A DNA stretch of 64,000 bases from Allobogoriella alba (GTDB taxonomy: Bacteria; Actinomycetota; Actinomycetes; Actinomycetales; Actinomycetaceae): NCBI RefSeq assembly GCF_042665525.1, contig NZ_JBHTCQ010000001.1:248001-312000 (forward strand). The letters run 5' to 3'. Below the pieces are notes generated by a model, which was given only the letters and a program-made list of their open reading frames with translations, made no database searches and was not told the DNA's origin. Each line of letters starts with the position of its first letter. Position 1 is the first letter of the stretch. A program made the position numbers and the translations under genes. Positions 34,263 through 45,453 of the stretch are shown here, in pieces.

Positions 34263-34292
34263 CCACGCGCCGTCGGCGCGGACGGCCGCCTG

Positions 34293-37200
34293 TCACCGCA
34301 CGCCGGCACGCAGGGCGCGCAGCGCCACCGACAGCGGCGCGAGGTCCACGGCGTCCAGCCGCGAGACGCCCTCGACCGCGCCCCGCACCCGGTCGGTGAA
34401 CGCCGGACGGTCGGCGCCCCAGGCCGCGAGCCGGGCGTCCGCGTCGAGCGCGTCGTCGGTCTCCTCGAGCACCGACGCGGTGAGGTCTGCGAGGACGGCG
34501 TACAGGTCGTCACGCAGCGCGGCCCGGGCCAGGGCGTCCCACCGTTCCTCGCGCGGCAGCGCCTCCAGCCGGGTGAGCAGCACGTCGACGCCGAAGTACT
34601 CCTCGGCGGCCGCGCGGACGTTCGCCACGGCGTCCAGCGGCTTCCCGCTGCGCTCGGCCAGCGCGACGACGTCGAGGACCACGTAGTGCTCGACCAGCGT
34701 GGCCGCATGCAGCGCGAGGTCCTCCGAGACGCCGGCCTCGACGAGCTCGTCGCGGCGGGCCTCGGACCCGGTGCGGGCGTCACCCCGCAGCAGGCTCGGG
34801 ACCTCTGGGACGAGCGTCGCGACCGCGGGTCCGAGCCGGAGGATCTCCTCGGCCACGTCGATGCCGTCCGGGTGGCGCTGGACCAGCCACCGCACCGCAC
34901 GGTCAAGCAGGCGGCGGAACTCGAGGTAGAGCTTCGCCTGGGTGTCGGTGCCGACGACGTTGTCGAACGCCTCCACCCGCCGCACGAAGTCCGCGATCCC
35001 GAAGATCTCGCGTGCGACGACGAACGCCCGCGCCACCTGGGCCGGCTCCGCGCCGGTCTCCTCCATGGCGCGGTAGACGAAGGTCGTGCCGCCACGGTTG
35101 ACGACCGAGTTGGCCACCCGGGTGGCGATGATCTCCCGGCGGAGCCGGTGCGTGGTCATCGCGGCGGCGAACCGTTCCTGCAGGACCTCCGGGAAGTAGC
35201 CCTGCAGCTCGCTGGTGAACCACGGCTCGTCAGGCAGGTCCGAGGCCAGCAGCTCGTCCTTGAGGGAGAGCTTCGCGTACGCGGCGAGCACGGAGAACTC
35301 CGGCGAGGTCAGACCGCCGCCGCTCTCCGCTCGCCGCGCCAGCTCCGCGTCCCCGGGGAGGAACTCCAGGTCGCGGTCCAGGTCACCGCGCTCCTCGAGC
35401 CAGTGCATGAGGCGGTTGTGGGCGCCGAGCATCGCGTGCGTGACGGTGCGGGCGTTGCCGAGCAGCACCGACTGCTCGTAGTTCTGGCGCAGCACCCGCT
35501 CCGCCACCTCGTCGGTCAGCGAGGCGAGCAGCTCGTCCCGGTCCTGCGCCTCGAGGTCTCCGGAGGCGATGGCCGAGGCGAGCAGGATCTTGAGGTTGAC
35601 CTCGTGGTCGGAGGAGTCGACGCCGGCGGAGTTGTCGATGGCGTCGGTGTTGAGATGGACACCGTGCCATGCCGCCTCGATGCGGCCGAGCTGGCTCAGG
35701 CCGAGGTTGCCGCCCTCCCCCACCACGCGGCACCGCAGGTCCGCGCCGTTCACCCGGACGGCGTCGTTGGCGCGGTCGCCGATCGCCTCGTGCGACTCGG
35801 TGGTGGCCTTGACATAGGTCCCGATGCCGCCGTTCCAGAGCAGGTCGACCGGCGCGGTCAGGATCGCCCGGATCAGCTCGGTGGGCGTGAGGCGGGTGAC
35901 GTCGTCGGGGAGCCCGAGCCGGGCGCGGACCTGGTCGCTGACCGGGATGGCCTTCGCGGTGCGCGGATAGATCCCGCCGCCCTCGGAGATCAGGTCGCGG
36001 TCGTAGTCCTCCCACGTGGAGCGGGGCAGCGCGAACATGCGCCGGCGCTCGGCGAAGGAGGTGGCCGGGTCGGGATCGGGGTCCAGGAAGACGTGCCGGT
36101 GGTCGAAGGCGGCGACCAGCCGGATGTGCTCGGAGAGCAGCATGCCGTTGCCGAAGACGTCGCCTGACATGTCGCCGACGCCGACGACGGTGAAGTCCTC
36201 GGACTGGGTGTCCAGGTCCAGCTCGCGGAAGTGGCGCTTCACGGCCTCCCACGCGCCGCGCGCGGTGATGCCCATCTTCTTGTGGTCGTAGCCGGCCGAG
36301 CCGCCGGAGGCGAAGGCGTCGTCGAGCCAGAAGCCGTAGTCGCGCGCCACGGCGTTGGCGACGTCGGAGAACGCGGCGGTCCCCTTGTCCGCGGCGACCA
36401 CGAGGTACGGGTCGTCGCCGTCGTGGCGCACCACCCGTGCCGGCGGCACGACGGCGCCGGACGTACCGTCCGCACCGACGTCGACCGTGTCGGTGACGTC
36501 CAGGAGGGAGGAGATGAAGAGGCGGTAGGCCTGCGTGCCCGCGGCCAGCCAGCCGTCGCGGCCCGCGGGCCCGGTCGGGTCCGGCAGCCGTTTGCCGACG
36601 AAGCCGCCCTTGGCGCCGGCCGGCACGATGACCGCGTTCTTGACGGCCTGGGCCTTGACCAGCCCGAGGATCTCGGTGCGGAAGTCCTCGCGGCGGTCGG
36701 ACCAGCGCAGCCCCCCGCGGGCCACCGGACCGTACCGCAGGTGCACCCCCTCGACCTCGGGCCCGTACACCCAGATCTCCGCCCATGGGCGCGGCTCGGG
36801 AAGCATCGCCAGGCGGCGCGGGTCGAGCTTGAGCGCGACGGTCGGGCGGTGCTCGGCGTCCCTGTCCTCGTCGATCGGCCCGGGCGGCAGGAAGTACGAG
36901 GTCCGCACGGTGGCCTGGACGACGGCGACGAACGCCCGGATGATGCGGTCCTGGTCCAGCGAGGCGACATCGTCGAGCCCGGCGAGGATCTGCGCGGCGA
37001 TGGCCTCCTCGGCCGCGGACCGGTCCTGGCCGGTGGCGAACGCGGCATCGGGGTCGAAGCGGGTCTCGAAGAGCTCGACGAGCAGCCGGGCGAGCGACGG
37101 GTTGTCCTGCAGCGCGGTCTCGACGTACTCGCGGGAGAACACCGAGCCGGTCTGCCGCAGATAGGCGGCCACGGCGCGGATGATGACGACCTGCCGCCAG

Positions 37201-39221
37201 GTGAGCCCGGCGAGCAGCACGAGCGCGTTGAAGCCGTCCGCCTCGGCGCGCCCGTCCCAGACGGCATGGAAGGCCGACTCGAGCCGCCCCCGGATCTCGT
37301 CGGGATCCCCGGCCCACGCCTCGGCGTGCGGCGCCCGCAGGCCGAAGTCGTACAGGTATACCCGCTCGCCGGCGTCGGCGGAGAGGGTGTGCGGTCGTTC
37401 GTCGACCACCTCGAGCCCGAGGCCGGAGAAGATCGGCAGCACCGTGGAGAGCGGCACCTCGCCCCGCCGGTAGAGCTTGAAGCGGCGCTCCTCGGGATCC
37501 GGCCGGCGTCCGACGACACGTCCGGGCGTGTACAGGTGCACGCGCACCTGCGAGGTCTGCCGGTCGGGCAGCGCCTCGAGCGCGAGCAGGTCCTCGACGG
37601 CCTCGGAGATCGTGAAGTCCTCCTTGTAGCCGGCCGGGAAGCCGAACCGCGTGGCCAGGGCGGCACCGGCGTCACCGAGCGTCTTGCCCGCGGCCTCGGC
37701 CAGGTCCTCCTCCCAGGTCCGTGCGGCGGCGACCACGCGCTGCTCGAGCTCGGCGAGGTCGACGTCGGGCACGGCGTGGCCGTGCGGCACCCGGACGACC
37801 ACGTGGAGCTGGGCCACCGAGGACTCGGTGACCATCTCGTTGGCCTGGACGGACTCGCCGTCGAGCGCCTCGCGCAGCAGGGACTCGATACGGCGCCGCA
37901 CCTGGGGCGAGTACCGGTCCCGGGCGATGTAGACCAGGCAGGAGGTGAACCGCTGGTAGTCGTCCTTGCGGAGGAACAGCCGTGTCCGCGGCCGGACCTC
38001 CAGGTGCACGACGGCGTTCGCGACCTCGGTGACATGCTCGACGTCGGCCTGGAAGAGCTCGCTGCGCGGGAACGCCTTGAGGACGGCGAGCAGGTCCTTC
38101 CCCAGATGGCTCTGGGGGCTGTACGAGGTGCGCTGGAAGACCTGGGCGACCTTGGCCGCGACGTAGGGCACCTCGGTGACGGGCGCGGAGTACGCCGTCG
38201 GGGTGAACAGGCCGAGGAATCGCCGCTCGCCGCTCACCCGGCCCTCGTCGTCGAAGGTCTTGACGCCGATGTAGTCCATGTGGCGTGACCGGTGCACGGT
38301 GGAGACCGAGTTCGCCTTGGTGACGATGAGGAGCCGCGGCTCCGCGGCCTTGCGGGCCACGGCCGGCGGCAGGGCGCTGGTGGAGGCTGCGCCGTCGTCC
38401 CGGAGGATGCCGAGGCCCGACCCGGCCACGGACTCCAGGCTCGCCTGGTCCGGCGTGGCGCCGCGCAGCAGGCGGTACTCGCGGTAGCCGAGAAAGACGA
38501 AGCGGCCGCCGACGAGCCAGTCCAGCAGCTGGTGCGCCTGGCGGATCTCGTCGGTGTCGACGCCGGAAGGCGGGTCCTGCAGGAGGAGGGCGGAGATGTC
38601 GCGGGCGCAGGCCTCCATGGTCGGCCAGTCCTCGACGGCGGCGCGGACGTCGGCCAGCACCCGGCGCAGCGCGGCCAGCAACCGGTCCAGCTCGTCCTGC
38701 GGCATGGCGTCAACCTGGACGTGGATCCACGACTCGCGTACGAGGTCACCGCGGGCATGCCCGCCCACGACGCCGGCGGTCGCTGCCCCGCGAACGATCT
38801 CGACGAGCTCGCCACTGCCGTCGCGCCGGACCGCGGGCTGGGGGTGGACGAGCAGCCGGACGGTACGGCCCTGCCGGGCGAGCTCCGCGGTCACCGAGTC
38901 GACCAGGAACGGCATGTCGTCGGTGACGACCTCCACCACGGTCCGGCCGGTGGACCAGCCGTGGTCCTGCGCGGTCGGGGTGAAGGCGTCGACGACGGCC
39001 TCGCCGGGGGCACGCACCTGTGCCGCGCTGCGGTGCGCGAGGGCGGCGCCGAGGAGGTCGGCGGGCTGCTGCGCGAGGAGGTCCTCGGTGAGGACGTCGT
39101 GGTAGTAGCCCTCGAGGAGCTCCTCGGCCTGGTCCGGCGGCGGTGCCCCGGGCAGCGACTCGGCCGTCTCGGCCGCCTTCCGGATCACCTCGGTGCGAGC
39201 GGCCTCGAGGGTGACGGACAT
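34293..39221 (-). CDS. gdh: NAD-specific glutamate dehydrogenase, large (~180 kDa) type
   Basis: A 1642-residue enzyme that deaminates glutamate to 2-oxoglutarate with NAD+. The N-terminal third holds ACT/PAS-like regulatory segments; the catalytic region near residues 820-1000 includes GLRWSDRREDFRTEILGLVKAQAVKNAVIVPAGAKGGFV (substrate lysines) and the NAD fold. The long helical C-terminus (~1100-1640) is typical of GDH180. Length and motif order match the Streptomyces/mycobacterial enzyme. The ATG has GGAGG 12 nt upstream, a rather long gap. It is downstream of coxG but separated by a hairpin. Confidence 0.95.
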   Translation of the reverse strand: MSVTLEAARTEVIRKAAETAESLPGAPPPDQAEELLEGYYHDVLTEDLLAQQPADLLGAALAHRSAAQVRAPGEAVVDAFTPTAQDHGWSTGRTVVEVVTDDMPFLVDSVTAELARQGRTVRLLVHPQPAVRRDGSGELVEIVRGAATAGVVGGHARGDLVRESWIHVQVDAMPQDELDRLLAALRRVLADVRAAVEDWPTMEACARDISALLLQDPPSGVDTDEIRQAHQLLDWLVGGRFVFLGYREYRLLRGATPDQASLESVAGSGLGILRDDGAASTSALPPAVARKAAEPRLLIVTKANSVSTVHRSRHMDYIGVKTFDDEGRVSGERRFLGLFTPTAYSAPVTEVPYVAAKVAQVFQRTSYSPQSHLGKDLLAVLKAFPRSELFQADVEHVTEVANAVVHLEVRPRTRLFLRKDDYQRFTSCLVYIARDRYSPQVRRRIESLLREALDGESVQANEMVTESSVAQLHVVVRVPHGHAVPDVDLAELEQRVVAAARTWEEDLAEAAGKTLGDAGAALATRFGFPAGYKEDFTISEAVEDLLALEALPDRQTSQVRVHLYTPGRVVGRRPDPEERRFKLYRRGEVPLSTVLPIFSGLGLEVVDERPHTLSADAGERVYLYDFGLRAPHAEAWAGDPDEIRGRLESAFHAVWDGRAEADGFNALVLLAGLTWRQVVIIRAVAAYLRQTGSVFSREYVETALQDNPSLARLLVELFETRFDPDAAFATGQDRSAAEEAIAAQILAGLDDVASLDQDRIIRAFVAVVQATVRTSYFLPPGPIDEDRDAEHRPTVALKLDPRRLAMLPEPRPWAEIWVYGPEVEGVHLRYGPVARGGLRWSDRREDFRTEILGLVKAQAVKNAVIVPAGAKGGFVGKRLPDPTGPAGRDGWLAAGTQAYRLFISSLLDVTDTVDVGADGTSGAVVPPARVVRHDGDDPYLVVAADKGTAAFSDVANAVARDYGFWLDDAFASGGSAGYDHKKMGITARGAWEAVKRHFRELDLDTQSEDFTVVGVGDMSGDVFGNGMLLSEHIRLVAAFDHRHVFLDPDPDPATSFAERRRMFALPRSTWEDYDRDLISEGGGIYPRTAKAIPVSDQVRARLGLPDDVTRLTPTELIRAILTAPVDLLWNGGIGTYVKATTESHEAIGDRANDAVRVNGADLRCRVVGEGGNLGLSQLGRIEAAWHGVHLNTDAIDNSAGVDSSDHEVNLKILLASAIASGDLEAQDRDELLASLTDEVAERVLRQNYEQSVLLGNARTVTHAMLGAHNRLMHWLEERGDLDRDLEFLPGDAELARRAESGGGLTSPEFSVLAAYAKLSLKDELLASDLPDEPWFTSELQGYFPEVLQERFAAAMTTHRLRREIIATRVANSVVNRGGTTFVYRAMEETGAEPAQVARAFVVAREIFGIADFVRRVEAFDNVVGTDTQAKLYLEFRRLLDRAVRWLVQRHPDGIDVAEEILRLGPAVATLVPEVPSLLRGDARTGSEARRDELVEAGVSEDLALHAATLVEHYVVLDVVALAERSGKPLDAVANVRAAAEEYFGVDVLLTRLEALPREERWDALARAALRDDLYAVLADLTASVLEETDDALDADARLAAWGADRPAFTDRVRGAVEGVSRLDAVDLAPLSVALRALRAGVR

Positions 39222-39334
39222 GCTCTCAGGACACCTCCGGCGTGCGAGTGGCACGAGCGTATCTGCCGGGGACGCACTTGACACCCATCCACGTCTGCCC
39301 GGCGCGCGGCCGACACGCGGACCGCCGCCCGGTG

Positions 39335-39390
39335 CGGCAACGATCGCCCACCGCTGTTGGCATGCCTGCAGCGGTGGGCGACCGTTGCCG
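39335..39390. repeat. palindromic repeat element, copy 1 (3' side of cox operon)
   Basis: Two 22-bp arms (39335-39356 and 39369-39390) pair with a single mismatch around a 12-nt loop centred on GGCATGCC. The same core, GCTG-T/C-TGGCATGCCTGCAGC, recurs at 44161-44218. It lies between coxG and the glutamate dehydrogenase gene, where it could end cox transcription. The rest of 39222-39334 shows no gene. Confidence 0.75.
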
Positions 39391-39401
39391 CGGTGGACCT
39401 G

Positions 39402-40202
39402 TCAGCCGCGACGGCCGAGGAGCCAGCCGATGAGCAGCCCGAGCAGCCCGACGGCGGCCAGCCCGCCGTACCGCTGCAGGAGCACCGGCCCGACGACGTT
39501 GCCCAGGTCGATAGCCTCGTCCCGCGGGGCGGGCGGGTGCGCTCTGGATGGCGAGGACGGCGGCCGGGGAGGCGCCGGCGGCGGCTTCGGCGGCTCGGCC
39601 GGCGGGGACGGCTGCTGAGTGTCCGCGGCCGGCTTCTGGTTGTCCGCGGCCGGCTGCGCGGCGCCGGCCGCGGCGGGCTTGGCCTCGGACGAGGGCGCAT
39701 CGCTCACTGCCCCCGCGGCCGCCGCGCCGCCAGCCTCCGCCTCGCTGTCGGACGGTTCGTCACCGCTGAGCTGCTGCTCGATGCAGTCGATGAACTGGCC
39801 GAGCAGCTTGTCCGACACGTCCTGCATGACGCCCCGTCCGAACTGCGCCGGCTTGCCGGTGACCTGCAGGTCCGTGGTCACGTCGGCACGAGTGCCGTCG
39901 CCCTCGGCGGTGAGGCTCATGGTCACGGTCGCCGACGCCGTGCCGTTGCCGCGCCGGTCCTTGCCCTTGGCCTCGATCTTCGCGCGGTGAGCTGCGTCGT
40001 CGCGCTCGACGAAGGTGCCGGAGCCGGAGTACAGCATGGCGATCGGGCCGAGCTTGACCTTGACCGTTCCGGAGAACTCGGTGTCGGTGGCCTCCTTGAC
40101 GGTGGCGCCCGGGAAGCAGCTGCCGACCCGGTTCAGGTCGGTCAGCAGCTCCCAGGTCTGCTCGGGCGGGGCGGGGACGGTGAAGGAGTGCGTCAGCTCC
40201 AC
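39402..40202 (-). CDS. coxG: CoxG/SRPBCC family protein with C-terminal membrane anchor
   Basis: A 266-residue protein. Residues 1-~145 are the CoxG (carbon monoxide dehydrogenase subunit G) START-like fold: MELTHSFTVPAPPEQTWELLTDLNRVGSCFPGA ... VMQDVSDKLLGQFIDCIEQQL. A Pro/Ala/Lys-rich linker (~150-225) leads to one hydrophobic helix (GGLAAVGLLGLLIGWLLGRRG) that can anchor it in the membrane. In Oligotropha, CoxG attaches the dehydrogenase to the membrane. The GTG start is 4 bp after the coxM stop. Confidence 0.87.
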   Translation of the reverse strand: MELTHSFTVPAPPEQTWELLTDLNRVGSCFPGATVKEATDTEFSGTVKVKLGPIAMLYSGSGTFVERDDAAHRAKIEAKGKDRRGNGTASATVTMSLTAEGDGTRADVTTDLQVTGKPAQFGRGVMQDVSDKLLGQFIDCIEQQLSGDEPSDSEAEAGGAAAAGAVSDAPSSEAKPAAAGAAQPAADNQKPAADTQQPSPPAEPPKPPPAPPRPPSSPSRAHPPAPRDEAIDLGNVVGPVLLQRYGGLAAVGLLGLLIGWLLGRRG

Positions 40203-40206
40203 GCGA

Positions 40207-41061
40207 TCACGCCCCCGCCGCGCTCAGCACGGCCCGCCGGGTGAGCACCCCGGCGAGGTGACGCCGGTAGTCGGCGTCTCCGTTGAGATCCGATGGGGGC
40301 GAGGTGCCCTCCCCGGCACGGGCGCAGATGTCGGCGATCGCCTCCGCCGTCGCCGGCTGACCCGCGAGCGCCTGCTCCACGGCGGGCACGCGGAGCGGCG
40401 TCGAGCCCATGTTGGTCAGGCCGATCTTGGCCTCGGTGATGGTCCCTCCCTCGGCACGGACGACCGCGGCCACCGCCACGATCGCCCACTGGTGGGAGAC
40501 GCGCACGAACTTCTCGTACGCCCCGCCCCATCCGGTGTGCTTGGGCACCTCGATGGCGGTGAGGATCTCGCCGTCCTGGACCGCGGTGGTGAACAGGTCG
40601 ACGAAGAACTCGCTCGCCGGGACCCGCCGCTCGCCGCCCGGCCCGACCACGACCAGGGTGGCGTCGAGCGCGAGGGCGACGGCGCCGGTGTCGCCCGCGG
40701 GGTCGGCGTGCGCGAGCGAGCCGCCGATCGTGCCGCGGTGGCGAACCTGCTCGTCCGCGACGTCGGCCAGCGCCTTCGGCAGGACGGCCGCGTGCTCGGC
40801 GACGAGCGGGTCCTTCAACAGTTCGTAGTACGGCGTCATCGCGCCGATGCGCAGGTGGTCCCCGGTGTCGGTGACACCGGTCAGCTCGGCGAGCTTCCCG
40901 AGGTCGACGAGGATCTCCGGGGCGTTCAGGCGCATCCGGAGCACCGGCAGCAGGGACTGGCCGCCGGCCAGGACCTTGGCCTCGTCGCCGTGCTCGGCGA
41001 GCAGGCCCAGGGCCTCCTCGAGCGACGTGGGGGCCGCGTAGTCGAACGGTGCGGGGATCAC
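40207..41061 (-). CDS. coxM: FAD-binding subunit of CO-dehydrogenase-like molybdenum hydroxylase
   Basis: A 284-residue flavoprotein. AKVLAGGQSLLPVLRMRL is the first FAD loop and RHRGTIGGSLAHADPAGD the second (the AGGQS and TIGG motifs of CoxM). There is no four-iron Cys insert, unlike the PaoB-like protein at 21854. GTG start overlaps the coxL stop as GTGA. It carries electrons from the Mo/Fe-S subunits to the respiratory chain. Confidence 0.92.
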   Translation of the reverse strand: MIPAPFDYAAPTSLEEALGLLAEHGDEAKVLAGGQSLLPVLRMRLNAPEILVDLGKLAELTGVTDTGDHLRIGAMTPYYELLKDPLVAEHAAVLPKALADVADEQVRHRGTIGGSLAHADPAGDTGAVALALDATLVVVGPGGERRVPASEFFVDLFTTAVQDGEILTAIEVPKHTGWGGAYEKFVRVSHQWAIVAVAAVVRAEGGTITEAKIGLTNMGSTPLRVPAVEQALAGQPATAEAIADICARAGEGTSPPSDLNGDADYRRHLAGVLTRRAVLSAAGA

Positions 41062-43549
41062 AGTTGTCCTCCTTGCCCGGTCTGCGGGTCGTCCTGGTTG
41101 GGCTCGCCCGGCTCGAAGTGCGGGGCGGCGGCGGCCTCGGTCTGGGCGCGTCCACCGGCGGTGCCCGCCTGGACCGCCTTCCAGACCCGTTCGGGCGTGC
41201 ACGGCATCTGGATGTCCCGGACGCCGAGGTGCCGCACGGCGTCGACGATCGCGCCGACCACCGCCGGCGTCGAGGCGATGCAGCCCGCCTCGCCCACGCC
41301 CTTGGCGCCGAGGCTGTTCGACGTCGCAGGTGAGACGGTGTTGTCGGTGACGAACGAGATGGTGTCCGCCGTCGTCGGGAGGGTGTAGTCGACGAACGAG
41401 CCGGCCACGAGCGTGCCGTTCTCGTCGTAGACCGCGTCCTCCCACAGGGCCTGTGCGATGCCCTGGACGATGCCGCCGTGCATCTGGCCCTCGACGATGA
41501 GCGGGTTCACGATCGTGCCGACGTCGTCGACGGAGACGTACTTGCGCATCCTCGTCTGCCCGGTCTCGGTGTCCACCTCCATCGCGCACAGGTGCGTGCC
41601 GTGCGGGAAGGAGAAGTTGACCGGGTCGAAGGTGGCCTCGGCGTCGAGGCTGGCCTCCATGCCGTCGGGCAGGTTGTGCGCCGCGAACACCGCGGTGGCG
41701 AGGTCGGTGAGGCCGATCGCGCTGTCGGTGCCGCGAACGGTGAACTTGCCCCCGGCGAACTCGAGGTCGTCGACGTTGGCCTCGAGCAGGTGCGCGGCCA
41801 GCGGCCTGGCCTTCTCGACGACCTTCTCCGCGGCGTTGACCAGCGCCTGACCACCGACCGTGAGGGACCGCGAGCCGTAGGTGTCGAGCCCCTTGGGTGA
41901 GACCTGCGTGTCACCGTGCAGCACCTCGACGTCGTCGAAGGGCACGCCGAGCCGGTCCGCGACGATCTGGCTCCAGGCGGTCTCGTGCCCCTGGCCGTGC
42001 GCCGAGGAGCCGGTGACGACCTCCACCTTGCCGGTGGGCAGCATGCGCACGGACGCGTGCTCCCAGCCGCCGGCGCCGTAGTTGAGCGAGCCGAGCACCC
42101 GGGAGGGGGCGAGCCCGCACATCTCGGTGAACGTGGAGATCCCGATGCCGAGCTGGACCGGGTCGCCGGCCCGGCGACGCTCCTCCTGCTCGCGGCGCAG
42201 CTCGTCGTAGCCGAAGAGCTCCTTCGCGCGGGCGGTGGCGGCCTCGTAGTTGCCCGAGTCGTACTCCAGGCCGGCCACCGTGGTGAAGGGGAACTCCTCG
42301 TGCTTGATCCAGTTCTTCTCGCGGATCTCCAGGGGGTCCACGCCCACCTCGGCGGCAAGCTCGTCCATGAGCCGCTCGATCGCGTAGGTTGCCTCCGGCC
42401 TGCCGGCGCCCCGGTAGGCGTCCGTCCAGGTCTTGTTCGTCAGCACCGTCTGGCAGTTGAACTGGTACGCCGGGAACTTGTAGATCGCGTTGAACATGAA
42501 CGCGCCGAGCACCGGGACGCCGCCGCCGACCAGCGCGACGTAGGCCCCCAGGTCGGCCAGCAGCTCGACCTTGAGCCCGGTCACGGTGCCGTCGGCGTTC
42601 GCGGCGAGGGTCAGCTTCTGCCACTGGTCACGCCCGTGGTGCGCCGCGAGCAGCGACTCCGAGCGTGTCTCGGTGTACTTCACCGGCCGGCCCAGCCGGC
42701 GCGCGACGGCGAAGGCGATCATCTCCTCCGGCGTCTGCTGCAGCTTGCCGCCGAACCCGCCGCCCACGTCCGGGGCGATGACCCGGATCTTGGACTCCGG
42801 CACGCCGGTGGTGGCCGCGAGGGCGAAGCGGAGGATGTGCGGGATCTGGGTCGCGGACCAGACGGTGATCTGCTCACCGGTGGGGTCCACGACCACCGAC
42901 CGGGGCTCCATGAAGGCCGGGATGAGCCGCTGCTGGCGGTACTCCCGCTCGATCACGATGCCGTCGGCACGCGCCTTGTCGATCGCCTCGTCGACGTTGC
43001 CGCCCGTCCCGGCCTCGGCGCTGTCGAACTTCCAGAAGGCGCTCCGATTGGTGCCGAGGTCCGGGTGCGCGAGCACCACGTCGTCGGCTGCTTCCTTGAG
43101 GTCGAGGGCGGCCGGCAGCTCCTCGTAGTCGACGTCGACGAGCTCGGCGGCGTCGCGGGCCTCGGCGGCGGTCCGGGCGGCGACGACGGCGACGACCTCG
43201 CCGGCGAACGCGACCCGGTCGCGGGGCATCGGCGGATGCTCCGGGGCGACCTGGTCCTCGGTGATCGCCCAGGCGTTGATGCATGCGCCCTGCGAGTCGG
43301 CCAGGTCGGCGCCGGTCAGCACGGCGACCACACCGCTGCTGCGGGTGGCCTCGTCGGTGTCGATGCCGGTGATCTTCGCGTGGGGGAAGGGGCTGCGCAC
43401 CATCGCGAGGTGCAGCAGGCCGGTGAGCTGGATGTTGTCGGTCCAGCGGGTGCGGCCGGTGATCAGCCGCAGGTCCTCCTTGCGGTACCGGGCCTTCCCG
43501 ACCTCGGTCTCCGGACCTGCTGTGGGTGCCGGAGCGTCATCCGTGACGG

Positions 43550-43553
<4 letters not shown>
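41058..43553 (-). CDS. coxL: molybdopterin subunit of form II CO-dehydrogenase-like enzyme
   Basis: An 831-residue catalytic subunit. Motifs include VGGGFGGKLQQTPEE, the active-site loop AYRGAGR (residues 379-385), GSSAHGQGHETAWSQIVADRLG and GAKGVGEAGCIASTPAVVGAI with the catalytic Glu. Form I CO dehydrogenases have AYXCSFR with the Cu-binding Cys; here Cys is replaced by Gly, the form II signature, so CO oxidation is doubtful and the true substrate is unknown. The ATG overlaps the coxS stop (ATGA). Confidence 0.93.
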
Positions 43554-44026
<473 letters not shown>

Positions 44027-44160
44027 CGCTCCTCCTGGGGTGGACGTCGCTGTCACCTGTGATCTTTGTGCTCGAGGTCATGGTTCGGCAAGAGGAACTG
44101 ACAGATCGTAACGAAAAGTTCTGGTCCGGAATCCGGTACTGGCACCCTGGCCCACCCACT

Positions 44161-44218
44161 GCTGCAACCGTCGCCCGACGCTGCTGGCATGCCTGCAGCA
44201 CCGGGCGAGCGTTGCAGC
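44161..44218. repeat. palindromic repeat element, copy 2 (5' side of cox operon)
   Basis: Two 24-bp arms pair with four mismatches (in two dinucleotides) around a 10-nt loop, centred on the same GGCATGCC core as the copy at 39335-39390. It lies between xdhC and coxS, 13 bp past the xdhC stop. The rest of 44027-44160 shows no gene and must hold the coxS promoter. Confidence 0.75.
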
Positions 44219-44231
44219 GGTGAGCGGCGGC

Positions 44232-45395
44232 TCAACGCAGGTCGGCCGGCGCGGGCTCGGGGCGGTGGTGATGGATCGGGCCGGACGTCTCCGCCAACCG
44301 CTCCCCCGCGCCACCCCAGCGCAGCGCGATGATCTCCGCGGCGATGCTCACCGCCGTCTCCTCCGGCGTGCGGGCTCCCAGGTCGAGACCGATCGGGCTC
44401 GACAGCGCAGCCAGTGCCTCCTCTGCGACGCCGGCCTCGCGCAGCCGGTCCAGCCGGTCCTCGTGCGTCCGGCGGGAGCCCATGGCGCCGACGTAGGCGA
44501 CCGGCGGGCCCTCGAGCGCCAGCTGCAGGACCGGGACGTCGAACTTCGGGTCGTGGGTGAGCACGCAGATGACGGTGCGCTCGTCGATCCGGCCGGCGTC
44601 GATCTCCTCGCGGAGGTACTCGTGCGGCCAACGGACCACGACCTCGTCGGCGCCGGGGAACCGTGTCTTGGTGGCGAACACCGGCCGGGCGTCGCACACC
44701 GTGACCCGGTAGTCGAGGAACGCGCCCATCCGGGCGACCGCGGCCGCGAAGTCGATCGCGCCGAAGACGAGCATCCGGGGCTTCGGCGCGTGCGAGGAGA
44801 CGAATACCCGCATGCCTTCGCCGCGGCGCTCGCCGTCGGGGCCGTACTCGAGCGTCGCGGTGCGGCCGGCGGCGAGCAGCCCACGGGCGTCGTCGGCGAC
44901 GGCGTCGTCCGCCCGGCTGCTGCCGAGCGTGCCCACCACCCCCTCGCCCTCGGCGTCCTCGGGCCGCACCACGAGACGGCGGCCCACGTGCTCGCGGTCG
45001 GGATGGGCGACCACGGTGGCGACGGCGACCGGGCGGCCCTCGCGGACGTCGGCGACGATGTCGCCGAGCCCCGGGAAGTCCTCGGGCGAGACCCGCTCGA
45101 CGAAGACGTCGAGGATGCCGCCGCAGGTCAGCCCGACGGCGAAGGCGTCGTCGTCGGAGATGCCGTACCGCTCGAGGCGCGGGGCGCCGTCCTCCAGCAC
45201 CTCCTGACCGAGCTCGTACACGGCGCCTTCCACACAGCCCCCGGAGACGGAGCCGACGGCCTGCCCGCCGGGACCCACGAGCATCGCCGCGCCGGGCTGC
45301 CGCGGCGCGGAACGGAAGGTGGCCACGACCGTTCCCATGGCCACCGGCTCGCCGCGCTCCCACCAGCCGGCGAGCTCGTCGATCACGTCGCGCAT
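44232..45395 (-). CDS. xdhC: XdhC/CoxI family molybdenum-cofactor maturation protein
   Basis: A 387-residue protein needed to mature molybdenum hydroxylases. The N-terminal domain has PGAAMLVGPGGQAVGSVSGGCVEGAVYE and GLTCGGILDVFVE, the two Cys motifs of XdhC; the C-terminal domain (~210-350) is a Rossmann fold (MLVFGAIDFAAAVARMGAFLDYRVTVCDAR). GAGGAGG lies 6 nt before the ATG. It may serve both this cox system and the distant PaoABC-like enzyme, since no other maturation gene is visible here. Confidence 0.9.
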   Translation of the reverse strand: MRDVIDELAGWWERGEPVAMGTVVATFRSAPRQPGAAMLVGPGGQAVGSVSGGCVEGAVYELGQEVLEDGAPRLERYGISDDDAFAVGLTCGGILDVFVERVSPEDFPGLGDIVADVREGRPVAVATVVAHPDREHVGRRLVVRPEDAEGEGVVGTLGSSRADDAVADDARGLLAAGRTATLEYGPDGERRGEGMRVFVSSHAPKPRMLVFGAIDFAAAVARMGAFLDYRVTVCDARPVFATKTRFPGADEVVVRWPHEYLREEIDAGRIDERTVICVLTHDPKFDVPVLQLALEGPPVAYVGAMGSRRTHEDRLDRLREAGVAEEALAALSSPIGLDLGARTPEETAVSIAAEIIALRWGGAGERLAETSGPIHHHRPEPAPADLR

Positions 45396-45453
45396 CGCGG
45401 ACCTCCTCGCATCTGTGGGCGGTGACGGCGCCGTCGCCCGGTCATGGCAACCA

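Noticed and set aside
35383..38288. Long alternative frames inside the glutamate dehydrogenase gene
   Set aside because: Biased translations overlapping a well-conserved 1642-residue enzyme on the minus strand.
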